DNA of 64,000 nucleotides, from contig VYZI01000168.1 in the NCBI GenBank assembly GCA_013397695.1, positions 1,590,193 through 1,654,192 of the forward strand, in the 5' to 3' direction. The notes under the pieces were generated by a model. It saw nothing but the letters and a program-made list of their open reading frames with translations, was not told the DNA's origin and made no database searches. How positions within the stretch are numbered: position 1 is the stretch's first letter; the number at the start of each line of letters is the position of its first letter. The stretch comes from Centropus unirufus (taxonomy: Eukaryota; Chordata; Aves; Cuculiformes; Centropidae). This document shows positions 25,401 through 36,400 of this stretch, one piece after another. Both the position numbers and the translations under genes were made by a program.

Positions 25401-26010
25401 GTGTTGGCATACTAATGCAGACAGTAGCCTGATGGGAAAAGAGCAGATTACAGGTCTCATTTGCATCTTCTTTTTAGGAACCTTCTCCCATTAAAGTGCA
25501 ACAAAACTAGTTTTTCTGAAAAAAAAAAAAAGCAAGCCACCTAATAAGAGCTAAACCACACTTACAGTGAGCCTCTTGGATGGTAGCACAAATGGTCCTT
25601 TGCCTCAGCACGCATGTCAAGGCAGAGTGACTGCATTCCCCTATCTCCTTGCCATTCAATTGGAGCAACCTGCAGCTCACTCGCATTGACAATGGATATG
25701 TAAATAGCTGGCAAAAGCACGTCTTCAGAAAGACGCTGTGATCAATCACATCAAGTAATTTCCATTAGCATTAATCAATTCCAGCTCTTTACACTCTTTA
25801 GTTGCAACAGGGGAGCCCGTCTTGTTTTTAAAGAACAAATTACTGTCAGCGGGCAATATATGCAGGTATTGAGAGGAGCAGGAGAAAAGGCAGGGTATAG
25901 AAACTGGAGCATAAGAGGAGAGAAATACCTGCCGAGCAGGAACGCCAGAGCATGTTGGTGAAGAAGAGCACAGTGAAGGCTGTCCAGGGCTCACAGCAGA
26001 AGTGCTTCAT
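22266..26010 (-). CDS. TMEM213: TMEM213, complete small single-pass membrane protein (3 exons)
   Basis: Exons on the minus strand are 26010-25929, 23770-23702 and 22435-22266 (82 + 69 + 170 nt = 321 nt, 106 residues plus stop). All introns are phase 1 with GT...AG ends. Residues 1-27 form a signal peptide ending CSA. The short ectodomain carries a sequon (N34-V-S) and four cysteines (C49, C55, C61, C62). The segment MDDYGWIAAAVGWSLWF and the following LTLILLCVDK form the transmembrane helix (about 71-90), and a short tail contains LRPDEPK. Human TMEM213 has 107 residues, the same cysteine pattern and nearly the same helix. The start ATG has A at -3. In human the gene also lies between ATP6V0A4 and KIAA1549, on the strand opposite to both. 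Molecular function is not established; expression in acid-secreting intercalated cells is reported, to my knowledge. The signal-peptide exon is the least conserved part. Confidence 0.92.
22436..23701 (-). other. TMEM213 intron 2
   Basis: This intron runs GTAAGT...CCACCAG on the minus strand and is 1266 nt long. No other feature is seen. Confidence 0.8.
23702..23770 (-). CDS. TMEM213: TMEM213 exon 2 (ectodomain)
   Basis: The acceptor is TTTTCCTTCTGGCAG just above 23770 and the donor is a consensus GTAAGT at 23701-23696. The exon is 69 nt, phase 1 on both sides. It encodes a Ser/Thr/Asn-rich stretch with sequon NVS and ends APCL. The leftover A plus AT of the next exon gives Asn, matching human CLN-V. 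A longer minus-strand open frame covers it in another reading frame and is not real. Confidence 0.85.
23771..25928 (-). other. TMEM213 intron 1
   Basis: This intron is 2158 nt on the minus strand, GTATTT...GGCAG. It carries a possible MIR-like fragment near 25.16-25.29 kb, a short poly-A run near 25519 and nothing else recognisable. Confidence 0.75.
25157..25290 (+). mobile_element. Possible MIR-superfamily SINE remnant
   Basis: GAATGACCTTGACCAAGCCC followed by TTTGTTTTCTGGGTTAATAA, ACCACACAGGAGC and AATCATTAAAA resembles the core of MIR-type SINEs ('GTGACCTTGGGCAAGTCAC ... GTAAAATGGG.ATAATA ... AGGGTTGTGAGGATTAAA'). It is heavily diverged. Lies in TMEM213 intron 1. Confidence 0.4.
25929..26010 (-). 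CDS. TMEM213: TMEM213 exon 1 (signal peptide)
   Basis: ATG lies at 26010-26008. The exon encodes 27 residues with a hydrophobic core (FTVLFF) and ends SCSA before donor GTATTT at 25928-25923. It leaves one base (G) that joins CA of the next exon to make Ala. The alternative of splicing directly to the last exon is also in frame but would lose the ectodomain segment. Confidence 0.82.
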
Positions 26011-29000
26011 GCTGGGGGTCCAGCTCCCACCAGTGCAGCCGCTGTCACTGGCAGCTCTGGTTCAGCAAATCCTCGATAAGCTCAGAGAGCCAGTGTGCAT
26101 GGCAGAGGGTGGAGCAAAGGAGTGTCCTGCTGCCAGGGCACCTTGAACTTTTTCCTCTCCCAGTTGTGGCAGGAGAGAAAGGCTCTGACCAAAACAGCTC
26201 CAGTGGGAGGTGGATACCAAGGCAGGCAGAGGGCCCCTGAAGGTCAAGCCTGAAGGTCTCTCCCCAGGATCTGTTGCAGCTGGAGGACGGAAAGGTCTCT
26301 GGAGCTGGCTTTTTCCAGTGGGGTCCCAAGCAGCTTTTGTCTTCTGAATCTCCTTTTGGTCCTGCAAAAAAATGGTCTAATAGAGCTGGAAAGAAGCAGA
26401 GGATCAAGACAGAGAATTTGCTCCCTGTTTGGCTTTGATTTTGCATGTTTTCGGCCTTGGCCTCCTACAAAACTGCCCAGCGGTGATGTTTTTTTGGAAC
26501 AGCTGTATGAAAACCTAAAAAACAATAAAAATCACTCTTTGGTAACAGTGGTACAGCAGCTGCTCAGCTGACACAAGGTACAGGCATGGTTTAACCAAGA
26601 AATAGGATAAGACTAGTTTTTTCTTTTTTTTTTCTTTTTTTTTTTTAATTTATGTCACCTTCTCCGTGACACAGGCAAAGGCAGGATCTACATCTTCACA
26701 CAACCACAGCTCTATCAGCAGACCAGGAGGGCTGCTAGCAAAATTATATTGGCTAGAGGATGAGATTTTTTCTACAATCCTGGCAGGAAAAACCACACTG
26801 TTGATGTATTGTTCTCCTGGTCAGATGGGCACCTCACATTGCTGTTGTTCTCCAGGATGTTGGTTCTGTTTGCTCCTACCTTTGACCTGCCACATTTTTG
26901 TTAGAGAAAGCTTCAGGCAGGAAGGCACTGGGAGAGGTGAGCTCCTCAGGCAGCAGGTTGCTGGTGCTCTTCAGCAGTGGTCGTTCATCGCTTTGAGTGC
27001 TCATGTGATAACAAAGTCATCTGAGGCCTCTTCTGGATGCACAGGTATCCTACGGGAATCAAGGGAAAAGGCTTCTGGGGGAACAGTACTAGGACAAAAG
27101 GGACAGTATTTAATTTTCTCTTTTTTCCCTCCAAACTGCTGAAACCTGCAGAGAGGGATATAATAGACTCCCCACATGAAGTACATACAGCAGGGTGCTG
27201 TGGTCATCCCTTGCCACCAAAACCACTCTGCACTCCCCCAGCTGTGAATATTTCCATGAGGTGGTAGGGCACCGCTCCACAGGTGAAGGCAGACCAGCTG
27301 TAACAGGCACATTTACCTGCCTCGTCTCCCTGTTTTTGTGTCAACACACAGCCAGGCCTGGCACAGCTAGGGCTGTGCCAGCCAGTCCACAGCAGCTGCA
27401 TCCTGCTGGTGTGGGTATGCACAGCCCTGTCCTTCAGCTGGCATCCCAAGCATGGCCCAAGGTGCACTGTGCTTGGCTGACAGCCAGGCTGGGTGGGTGA
27501 CCCCGGCATCCATCGCTCTTGACCTCAGTAGACACGAGTCATGGCAGGAAAGCTGCTGTAAGAACTCTCTGACTCCTCAGAGTTGCTTGAAATTAACCTA
27601 CAGGGTAATCTTCATCTCTGCCTCCTTTCAGTACCTAAGTTCTTTCATGCAAGCTGTCTGTAATTTGTGATTTTATCTAAATGCTCTGTTCCATCAAAAC
27701 TAAAACTCAGCTCTTTGCTGGGGAAAGGCCCTCCATTTCTTCCAGTTTCACCTTTCCCTCCTGAATTTCTCATCTGTGATTCCAGCTGAAAGTTGGCCTG
27801 GCAGTTAATTTTGCAAAAATAACGAGTACAAAATTGTTCTCTGCAGCACAAAAAGCTTTAGGGGAAATGAAAAGAAAAAACTGCTCTGCTGTTACATGAA
27901 TGATCCAATTTGTAATGAAATCTCTTTTTAATTTTAACTATTACCTAAATGTTCTTTGTCAGCTTGCAAGTAAATGTGTCCAAATCTAAGGGATGCTGAA
28001 AATGTTTTGCACAATTAACTTAATGTATTTATGTTCCTTTCCAAAAACGTGTTCCTTCCATGATTCAGAAATGGCCTGCTCCAAAGTTTCCTGAAGCAGT
28101 AAACAGGCTGCGCTTGGCTTCAGTGGTTTTTGGATCAGATTGGAAATGAAGGCTTTGCTTGATAAGTTCAGACACAGTGGGACCCCAATAAAAATCATCT
28201 CCTGACACAGATTTGTGTTTATTACATTTCTTCGGTGTAACACATTCGTATTTCAGTACTGTGACTGTGCCAAGAGCGATAAGGCTCTCCAAAGCCTTCC
28301 TCTAGCTTGGTTTCCATGCATCGCCTGATCGCCTGTCTCCATGGGGGTGCCCTGGCACACGAGGCCCAGCTGCACCACCAGTAGTGATGGGGGCTTCCTT
28401 TCCTGAGGCTCCCATTGTCACACAGTTCTCAAGACAGGAATGAATTTACTCTCAAATAAAGTACTTCCCTACCCCTCCCCTTGGAGGGAGACTCTTTCAC
28501 CGTCTTTAGGACTGCTGGTCAGATTTTCCTGATTTACAAAGGAGGGAACACCTACCATTTGGTATATTTGGTGCCTCAGAGAGAGCTTCCCAGTTAAATG
28601 TCTCTGATGGTCAGTGTAACCTTGACACATCGCTACCAGGTGTGGCTTTCAGGAAGTTATTACTATTATCACACACATACACGCTCTCTGTCTCTCTTTA
28701 TATATTTTCTGCTTACATAGTCAACATGTTTATATTTTGGATTCCAAATGAACGCTGATTGCTGCTGCAATCCTGTTCCATCCCAGCAGTGACCAGAGTG
28801 ATGTCAATCGAGCATAGCACGGTGTTTAACTCAGGCAAAACACATAACTCAATAACAGAGCAGTTGCATCATCTCTGGACATGCCAGTGATAAGAGGACA
28901 AGTCAATTTTTTTCTGCATAAGGTTGGGTTAACGACAGCCCTACTCTCATTTCAGCATATCTGAGGTGCTCCTCTGCTGCTGCAATAGGAGGGAGCTTTC

Positions 29001-31139
29001 TTGAAAGAGAGCACAATAATTAACATCCCACATAGCCACACAAAACCTTCTGCGTGGCAGAAATACCTCTTCTAAGCTAGAAGTGATTCGAGCTTTGATA
29101 CTGATCCCAGGGCCAGCTACAGCTGCATGAAACTTTCCCACGCTATGGAGAGTGATGACAGCCCTGGATGGAGGGGCTGCATGTTTGGGACCTCCATGAG
29201 CTGCGTGTGTTGACACACTGAAGTTGACGATTAGCTGATATTTCCCAGCTACCATCCACAAAGGCTTTGTGCAGCCTTTGAGGTCATGGTCCTAACCACC
29301 AAGGAGGATACTAGGTGGTCTGTGCTGTTGGTAAGACCACAAGGGTGGATCTGTTTCTTATGCTTGCTTCAGAGGTAGCAAATTCAATGTGTGCAGCTCT
29401 GGAGAAGGCCTCTTTTGGAAGGTCAGGTCTGTCTGTTATCAACTCACTATCATTATATTGCAGGTGAGTTCCCTCCCAGGTGGCCTTCAGAGAGCTAAAA
29501 AATGCTTAAGGGCATTTAAAAAGCCCCCAAACCTTAATCCTGATGCCAATAAGGGGATGTTTTGTTTGGTATCTACATTGATGGGGAAACCAGCCGTCTA
29601 AGATAAAGCTACCTGTGAGCAGGGAATTTGATTTTTAAAGCTAGGAAAACAGAGGAAAAAAACAAACTCACAAAGGTTTACTCTTTAAATGAAGGAATAG
29701 GAGGGAAGATCTGCTTTCTGTCACATGGAAGAAAGCAGCTCTAGCATTTTGAGAAACTCCACAGCTGTGCCCTTTGTGATTTCCAGTCCAGGCTGGGGTG
29801 GTTATTAGAAAAATGTTGAGCCTGTGGCCCTGCTGTGACCCCATGCTGTCCCTCTGGAGACCCCAGTGAGGGAGCCTGAGAGCAGCCAGCCAGGAGGCAC
29901 GGAGCTGCCTGAGAAGGAAGAGCTGCCTTCAGCTCACCCAGGCAGAGCTGCTGGCGCCAACAATGAGCCCACTGATGGGGCTCTCTGAACAGCGGCTCAT
30001 AATCAGCCATCATCGTCTGATCTTTAATAATAAGATTATTATAAAATAATGTTCTTACTTCCACATGCCAGAGGCATGAAACAGGATATGCTTTCTGCTT
30101 CTTTTCTCTGCCTGGGAACGGGGGAGGGAAGGGCAAGAACTGAATGATGACTCCTGTTATTTAGCACTATAGCACGGGCTTGAAGGCAGTGTCCTTCCTT
30201 TCCCACACCGGCTTCTCCACAGCCCTACATGGCAGACGCGCAGTCAATGGCAGTGACTTCGCTTCTGTCTTACCAAGAGGAGTTCCTATTTCCCAGCAGA
30301 AAGGGCTGACTTTCATCAGACTTTACTCTCTTTCTTTGGTTGTGCTGATGCAGAAAGCAGAGCTGACCCTTGGTGGCGGCTGCTACGGGAGGAGCATGGT
30401 GCACCCAAAGAGGGTGGGAGGACACGGAGCCTCCCGGCCAGCTCAGCTGGGCGGCTGCTGGACAAAATACGGTTTTAGGCTCACCTGTTGAAATTACCTT
30501 ATAATTTTTAATACCTCCTTTTTGGGTAGTGTACCTGAAGGCAGTGGGATTTCAGAAAGCGTCAAGAGCTCCCTTGCACTAGCCAGCCTCACAGAGCAGG
30601 GCCACACTGCGCTGATTTTGAATAGCAAACCTCTGTGCTAGGAAACCCCTTTCTGTCGCTCACCTTTTGCCATTGTTCCCTCAGACAAGTTATGTCCTTT
30701 AGCCTGTCACGCCAGAGTTACTGGGCACCTCGGAAAAAACCAGACCTGATAAAGCATTTCTTTATGGGATGCTTTTCCGTGTACGTACAGCTGTGCATTG
30801 TCTTGTAGCTCTTCGTTTGACATCAACCTTCCCGTGGGTGCTAGATTTAACAATGACCCGGCCAGCCTTATTTTCCAGGATGAAACTCTGCCTCTTCTGA
30901 CCTCAGTGGGAGCCATTGGTTTTAGGAGGGGCAAAACTTCTCTCTGGAGCCCCCGCTTTAGCAGCTGAAGCCTGGGAAAGTCTGTAAAGCGTTTATTATT
31001 TCACAGCGTTTGTTATTTCAAAGGGTGAGAGCCAAGTGCCCGGTCAGCCCCTCTTGCTGTACAGCTCTACCCCTTTTCCCGGCTGCAGGAAAATCCTTAA
31101 CCTCTCACTGTTTCCCTGTCCTTTCTTGGGCTGCCTTCG
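26011..31139. other. Divergent intergenic interval TMEM213 / ATP6V0A4, proximal part
   Basis: It should hold the TMEM213 5'UTR and promoter near 26.0-26.3 kb, though no TATA box stands out there. It also has a pyrimidine run at 26617-26646, a strong hairpin at 27358-27381 and a G-run cluster at 30114-30133. Open frames here, up to 158 codons, show no recognisable protein similarity. Confidence 0.6.
26617..26646. repeat. Poly-T / T-rich run
   Basis: Almost pure T interrupted by two or three C. It is not flanked by a recognisable retroposon body. Confidence 0.85.
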
Positions 31140-31720
31140 GGGGAGAAAGCCCAGCGAGAAAAGTCGCAGAATCACCCTGCGCCCCTGGGGAGCCGGCTCC
31201 CTCGGGTTTATCCCTGCCGGCGCGGAGCAGCTTTCGGGGCTTCTTGCTCCTTCCCGGGTGCCCGGGGCGGCGCGAGCCGGGGCGCCCCGCGTGTTTCCAA
31301 TATCCACAAGGTTCCTGCTGCACCACCCAGGGGTTGGGACGGGACAGAACGGGTTTCCCCTCTCTGGTTCAGACCAGCTCCGACCTCCCAGGGAAGCGCT
31401 CGCCGTGCCCCGCGCGGGACGGGGCAGCGGAGCCGCCGGGGGCTGGCGGGGAGCGCGGGGGCCGAGAGGTAAATCCGGGCTCGCACCTTCTCCAAAGCCA
31501 TTTGCAGCGCCGGGGTTTTACCCCGCAAGGAGCCCGGGGCGTTTTAATGCGGAGTGCGACGAGCTGGGAAACAGCGAGCGGGGACGGCGCGAGGGGCTCC
31601 CGGGTAACCGCTCTTTTCCAAGAGCAAAATCCTGTGCGAGGGGAGGAGGTGTCGGCGGAGGCACGAGGGGCTGCGGGTGCCTTCGGGCAAGGCTCCTCTG
31701 TCCGCAGGGAAGGGTGAAGG
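31140..31720 (+). promoter_or_regulatory. CpG island, probable ATP6V0A4 promoter region
   Basis: This is the only dense CpG cluster in the window. Dozens of CG pairs are packed together with a GGGGCGG Sp1-type box near 31263 and runs such as GCGCGGGACGGGGC and GGCGGGGAGCGCGGGG. It lies 1.6-2.2 kb before the ATP6V0A4 start codon, the usual position for an untranslated first exon. A donor-like GAG/GTAAAT occurs near 31469-31475. The direction of transcription is an inference; it could also drive divergent transcripts toward TMEM213. Confidence 0.65.
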
Positions 31721-33199
31721 GCCAGCCTTCTGCCGGCCTTGGACGGGATATGGGAAGGTTTTCCTGGCTGGAAGCACCGTGCTCTTTTTCATTTTTCTCT
31801 CATTCCAGATCGAGATAAAAGGGACCTGTAGGAGTTTCTCTACTGATTGATTAGTGAGGAATAGTAGGAGCCCAGATTGGGATGGCTTGAAGCGATTATT
31901 TTAACATTTCTTTGGAGTTTTGTTCTTTTTATTCGAAGGGTATAACTTTTTTTTAAAGAACTTAACTGCAGGTTTAGAAATGCAAACTGCTTTAAATTAC
32001 ATCCTCTTCACACATTTCAGTCTAAAGAAATCAAGATGGGACGTTTTGATGATCTTTTAAACTTTTTGAGAAGTAGAGCTAGGGGTTTGGTTTTACTGTC
32101 TTGCATGAGCAGTGGGGACTCTTGCAGCTTTTGTGTCCTTTTCCTGTGAAAAATATCGTTTGCTGAAAAACGGCCGACCAACTTTGAAGTTCATATTCTT
32201 ACTCGACCCACTGGAGCTGGCACATGATGTCTTGATGTATTTACTACTCTTTATTATGTGTCAGAATTTCAGCTTCTTAGGTAATTTAGAGAATGGGTAT
32301 AGAGAGTAAGACAAGGAAAATTCACAGGACAATTGAGCAAATACAGACATGCTGCTGTCAAATGAACCTTTAATATTTTGCATGATGTTTCTCTCACATT
32401 TAAGATAAATCTTTCATATGTTATAAGGAATACTATTAGAATCAAAAAAAGTCTTGCAAGGCAAAGTTTGGGGATAAGGACGATTGCCTTCCCAAGTCTG
32501 TTAGCATGTAGAAGTGAGGGGGTTTGTTTTGCTATTTGAAGTGTAGGCTTGCTACTAAATTAAATGCACTCAATAAATGTATCTACTTCTATGTTTTTAC
32601 TCTGGGAAAAGATACTTACAGTGTTTGTGCATGCGAATCTGTTGATTTTGTGCAACAACTAAGGGCAAATGGTATGTTCAGGTTACGCGAAGTAAATAAT
32701 AAGCAGCATACTGACAGAAAGAACTTTCATGTTATCTCATGTATCTTGTTTTGAAAAATATCCTTCGTGGGGAAAAATGCTTTTTAAATTTTAACATTTG
32801 TTTTATTTTAAATAAAAGATGTCTCCCAAATCCCATATAACATGTTACAATAGCGTTCACACTGCCAATGAAAGTGATAAAAACCAGTCAAGCCTCTTTC
32901 ACGCATCGAATTGCAAGAAGAATCAATGATTTTTCTTGTATTGTGGAAGACAAAGAGAAATTATTTCCTTCATAAGCTCAGCATCCAAAACTGAAAGACA
33001 GCATCTGAAGCATCTTTGGCCCAGTAGAGGACCAGGACGGTATGTGTCACACGCATACCATCACCATGCTGGTGGGATATAGCCTGTGTGTGGGTCCAAG
33101 GAGGCTCTCAGGAGATGAAGTAACCCTTTCGAAGGACAAGATGGGCAACATTGGGCTAGCTTCCAGCACCTTCACTCAGTAATCTCAATGTCTCCACAG
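31721..33199 (+). other. Probable ATP6V0A4 5' intron
   Basis: A+T-rich DNA lies between the CpG island and the likely acceptor TCTCCACAG ending at 33199. No coding exon is recognised in it. Confidence 0.5.
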
Positions 33200-33293
33200 T
33201 GTTTGGCACTTTCTGGCACCTCCCTGGGTGAGGAAGACTGTGCTGCTGCCACCAAGACTCCCCAGACGCCCAAGCCAGAAGAGGACAGGTGAA
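33200..33293 (+). other. Probable ATP6V0A4 5'UTR part of the start-codon exon
   Basis: A good acceptor (TGTCTCCACAG) ends at 33199, 94 nt before the start codon. No upstream ATG in the coding frame is present. The start at 33294 has G at -3 and +4 and yields MASVFRSEEM, matching the family N-terminus. Confidence 0.55.
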
Positions 33294-33410
33294 ATGGCCT
33301 CGGTCTTCCGGAGTGAGGAGATGAGCCTGATGCAGCTCTTCCTGCAGGTGGAAGCTGCCTACTGCTGTGTGGCTGAGCTGGGGGAGCTGGGTCTCGTCCA
33401 GTTCAGAGAT
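33294..33410 (+). CDS. ATP6V0A4: ATP6V0A4 coding exon 1 (residues 1-39)
   Basis: It starts MASVFRSEEMSL and contains QVEAAYCCVAELGELGLVQF, a hallmark of the subunit a N-terminus. Donor GTGAGT follows; phase 0. Confidence 0.96.
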
Positions 33411-36400
33411 GTGAGTAGTATCTAGCTGGCAAAATGAGTTGCAGATATGCCCCTTGGTGTGCTTGCACTTCCCCCAAAACACCTGGAGAAGGTCCACCTG
33501 CAGGGTGATCAAAAAGTCTATGGAGGGAGCAGGACTTCCCCAAGCTGGCTTGAAAGCCAGTAACCATGCTGAGAGCCAATTTGTTCCTGCATCCCCATCC
33601 AGTGCTCTGTGCATAGCCTTAGGACAATTCCCTTCTCCACCAGAAAACTGGGGGTCTTTCCAGGAGAGTCCATCTATCATTCCTGCTGCACAGCAGGGCT
33701 GGATGGGAATGAGCCTGGTAAGGCTACAATATCCTTGTTCCTAAGGATACGCATGGTATTCTCCTGCCTCTAGTAGCCTGTACAATGCAACGGGGTTGGC
33801 CATCTGCACCAAAAGCATTCGTTATCTACTGATGTTAAAAATAAGTGCAGCAGCATGCAACCTCCAGCCCCAGGCTTGTTTTCCCTCCTGTTTCTAGCTG
33901 AATGTCAATGTGAACAGCTTCCAGAGAAAGTTTGTGAATGAAGTGAGAAGGTGTGAATCCTTGGAGAGGATCCTGCGTAAGTAAACGCTTGTCAAATGCA
34001 ATCAGCTTTCTGCCAACTGGTGGTGTGGGATTTATTTCTTTGTTAAGTGCTCTCACACTGCGCACCAGAATTAGTGGCAAAATTGTGATGTTTTCATCTG
34101 AGCCCCTGGAAATGTTTTGCATGCATCAGCTACTTACTGCTTTGTCCCATATGGGCAATAAATTGCTGCTGCTGTTTTGAAAGCAGTTGACTGAACCAAA
34201 GGGACATTAATTAGATGATATAAAACTACAAAATAAATCTGGGCCTGGACAGGAGGTTTATCTGGATAATTACACCTGTGCTCCAGCCATTGTCATATGC
34301 TTCTTCTGGCCAAGGCCTTCAACCTGGGGACAAATCCTTAAAACCCAAGCAACAGAGCTCATGGCACCTGATGTCCCATGGATATGTGTCCTGTGAGCAC
34401 TGCACTACCACCACCACCACATCGGTGCTCACCATAGCCACTGTGACAGCACTTGTCTTTGCTAGAGAGGAGGAGTGAAGCCTGAGCTTGCTTGCATGCC
34501 TTGTTCATTGCCTCAAGCAAGGAGATGCCATGCCAGCTATCCGTGTGATGTTTTAGGGGCTGTCCAAGGCATGAGAGTGGGAGTGACCACCACTACTCTG
34601 GGAGAAACAGCATCCTCACTGAGAAAGGAGTCTCCTAGTTGCTCAGTTTTTGATGGTTGTACACGTGCACTGGGATGATGGCTCCTGCGTATCACTGCCA
34701 ATTGTTCCACCTTGATGTTAGAAGTCCTGACAGGGTTTTTAGCAGCAGCTGGTAACCAGAATGATGCAGCAGGGATGACTTTGTGTCAAGACATTCATGT
34801 CCTTTCCTTGCAGGTTTTCTCGAAAATGAGATGGAAGACAACGTTGAGATAGTCAAACTAGAAAAGTATCCAGAGACACCCTTGCCTCGGGAAATGATTT
34901 ATATGGAGGTACAGAACTTGGAGTGGACCAAGAAGAGAGGGAAAGGGACATGCACTGGGGTATCTGGGTTGCGTGCTCAATACTGCCTTTTCCTGCAAAG
35001 GAGTATGCAGTAACTGGGGCTGGCACAGCTCTCCCTGTCTGCAGAGAGCAACTTCCCAGAGCTGCTGTCTCAGCAGTTAGGTTAAAGCTGGTCTTACTAT
35101 ATGTTCCCAAAGGACCCGACTGTTTTTACTATCTCCCTTGAAGGCTCTGATCCAACATATCTCTCCTACAGAACTCCCTCATCATCATCCCATAGGTGAG
35201 AAGGAGGCTTTTGGTGATTCACAAGGAGAGATGATGTTAGAACTGGCTTCACGGCATAAAATCAGCTGTGCTGTCTGTCTGTCTGGTGGGAGTGTGGTTG
35301 TGATGCAGCAGCACTGTAACCTGTCACAAGTATTTGAGCCTTGCTTTTGCATGTGCAGGGGATGCTTTATTCTAGCCCAGCTAGAAGCTAAGTTCACAGA
35401 CTGAGTTATTATTAAATACTGCACATGTAAATGATTAGGAAGGAAAATTGTGTTTCCCAGGGGCTTTAGCTTCATGAGCAAATTGATTCCCTGGTGAGCT
35501 CCTGGGCCCACATCTTCACCTAATTTTTCACTTACAGCAGATGAATCGAAGCTGATGACCTTGTTACGGGCTCCTTTTGTAGTCAGTAAACTGATGGCCA
35601 GTCCACCTGGGACCTGAGATATCCTATGGGATACCACACAGGTGCCAAGACAGGGTGAGACAGTTAACACCAGGTATCCCCTTACCTGCCTGTGCTTCAG
35701 TCAGGTGAATTATATTTCGAAGACCAGAAGAGCACTGATCATTGACACACTCATTGAATATTTGTATATTCCCTCTTGAAAAAAACCCAACCACCTATTA
35801 TTTGAGATTTTGCATCAGCTTGGTAAAGGATCATTGGCCTGCCTCAGAGTTTTTCTGGATGTGCTTGGACCCTAAACAGACGGTGCTGGAGAAACTTGAA
35901 GCTGAGCTACTGGAAGCCAACCAGAACCAGCAAACCCTGAAGCAGAACTTCCTTGAGCTGACAGAGCTCAAACATCTGCTGAAGAAAACCCAGGACTTCT
36001 TTGAGGTGAGAGGCCTCTTTGCTCTTCCAGCGGAGATGTAGAAGGTTCCTAAAAATACTGATATTTTTGTTTGGTTTGTGTTGCTCTTAGTCAAAATCAA
36101 ATCACAGCAGTCACTACCACAATCCAGTAAGATACATTTGCAAAAGCACCTCCGTCCTTTTCTGTAAATTCTGTAAGTCAGTGGGGCTCAAGAACTTGAT
36201 TTCCAGATCTCTGTGAAAATGGTATTTATGCTTTTCAATTTCTAAGATATAATTTACCTTCTTTTACCCCCTTTTTTGGTTTAAATCTCTGTGGAAAGCT
36301 ACCTTTGGGAGAAAAATGTCAGGAGAAGAATGTGAAAATAGTTTTCAAACCGACAATACTGAATAGTTTTTAAAACTAATATTTTCCAGGCAGAAACCAA

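Noticed and set aside
26666..27142. Plus-strand open frame of 158 codons
   Set aside because: The sequence looks random, with no known motif and no conserved neighbour.
31010..31818. Two overlapping open frames of 235 and 260 codons, plus others on the minus strand
   Set aside because: They lie in the CpG island, where stop codons are rare by composition. The products are Arg/Gly/Pro-rich without a recognisable domain, and several frames are open at once.
33156..33680. Minus-strand open frame of 174 codons
   Set aside because: It is antisense to ATP6V0A4 coding exon 1 and its intron, and has no recognisable protein features.
35185..35670. Minus-strand open frame of 161 codons
   Set aside because: It lies in an ATP6V0A4 intron with no recognisable domain. 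Similar lengths occur by chance in this window.
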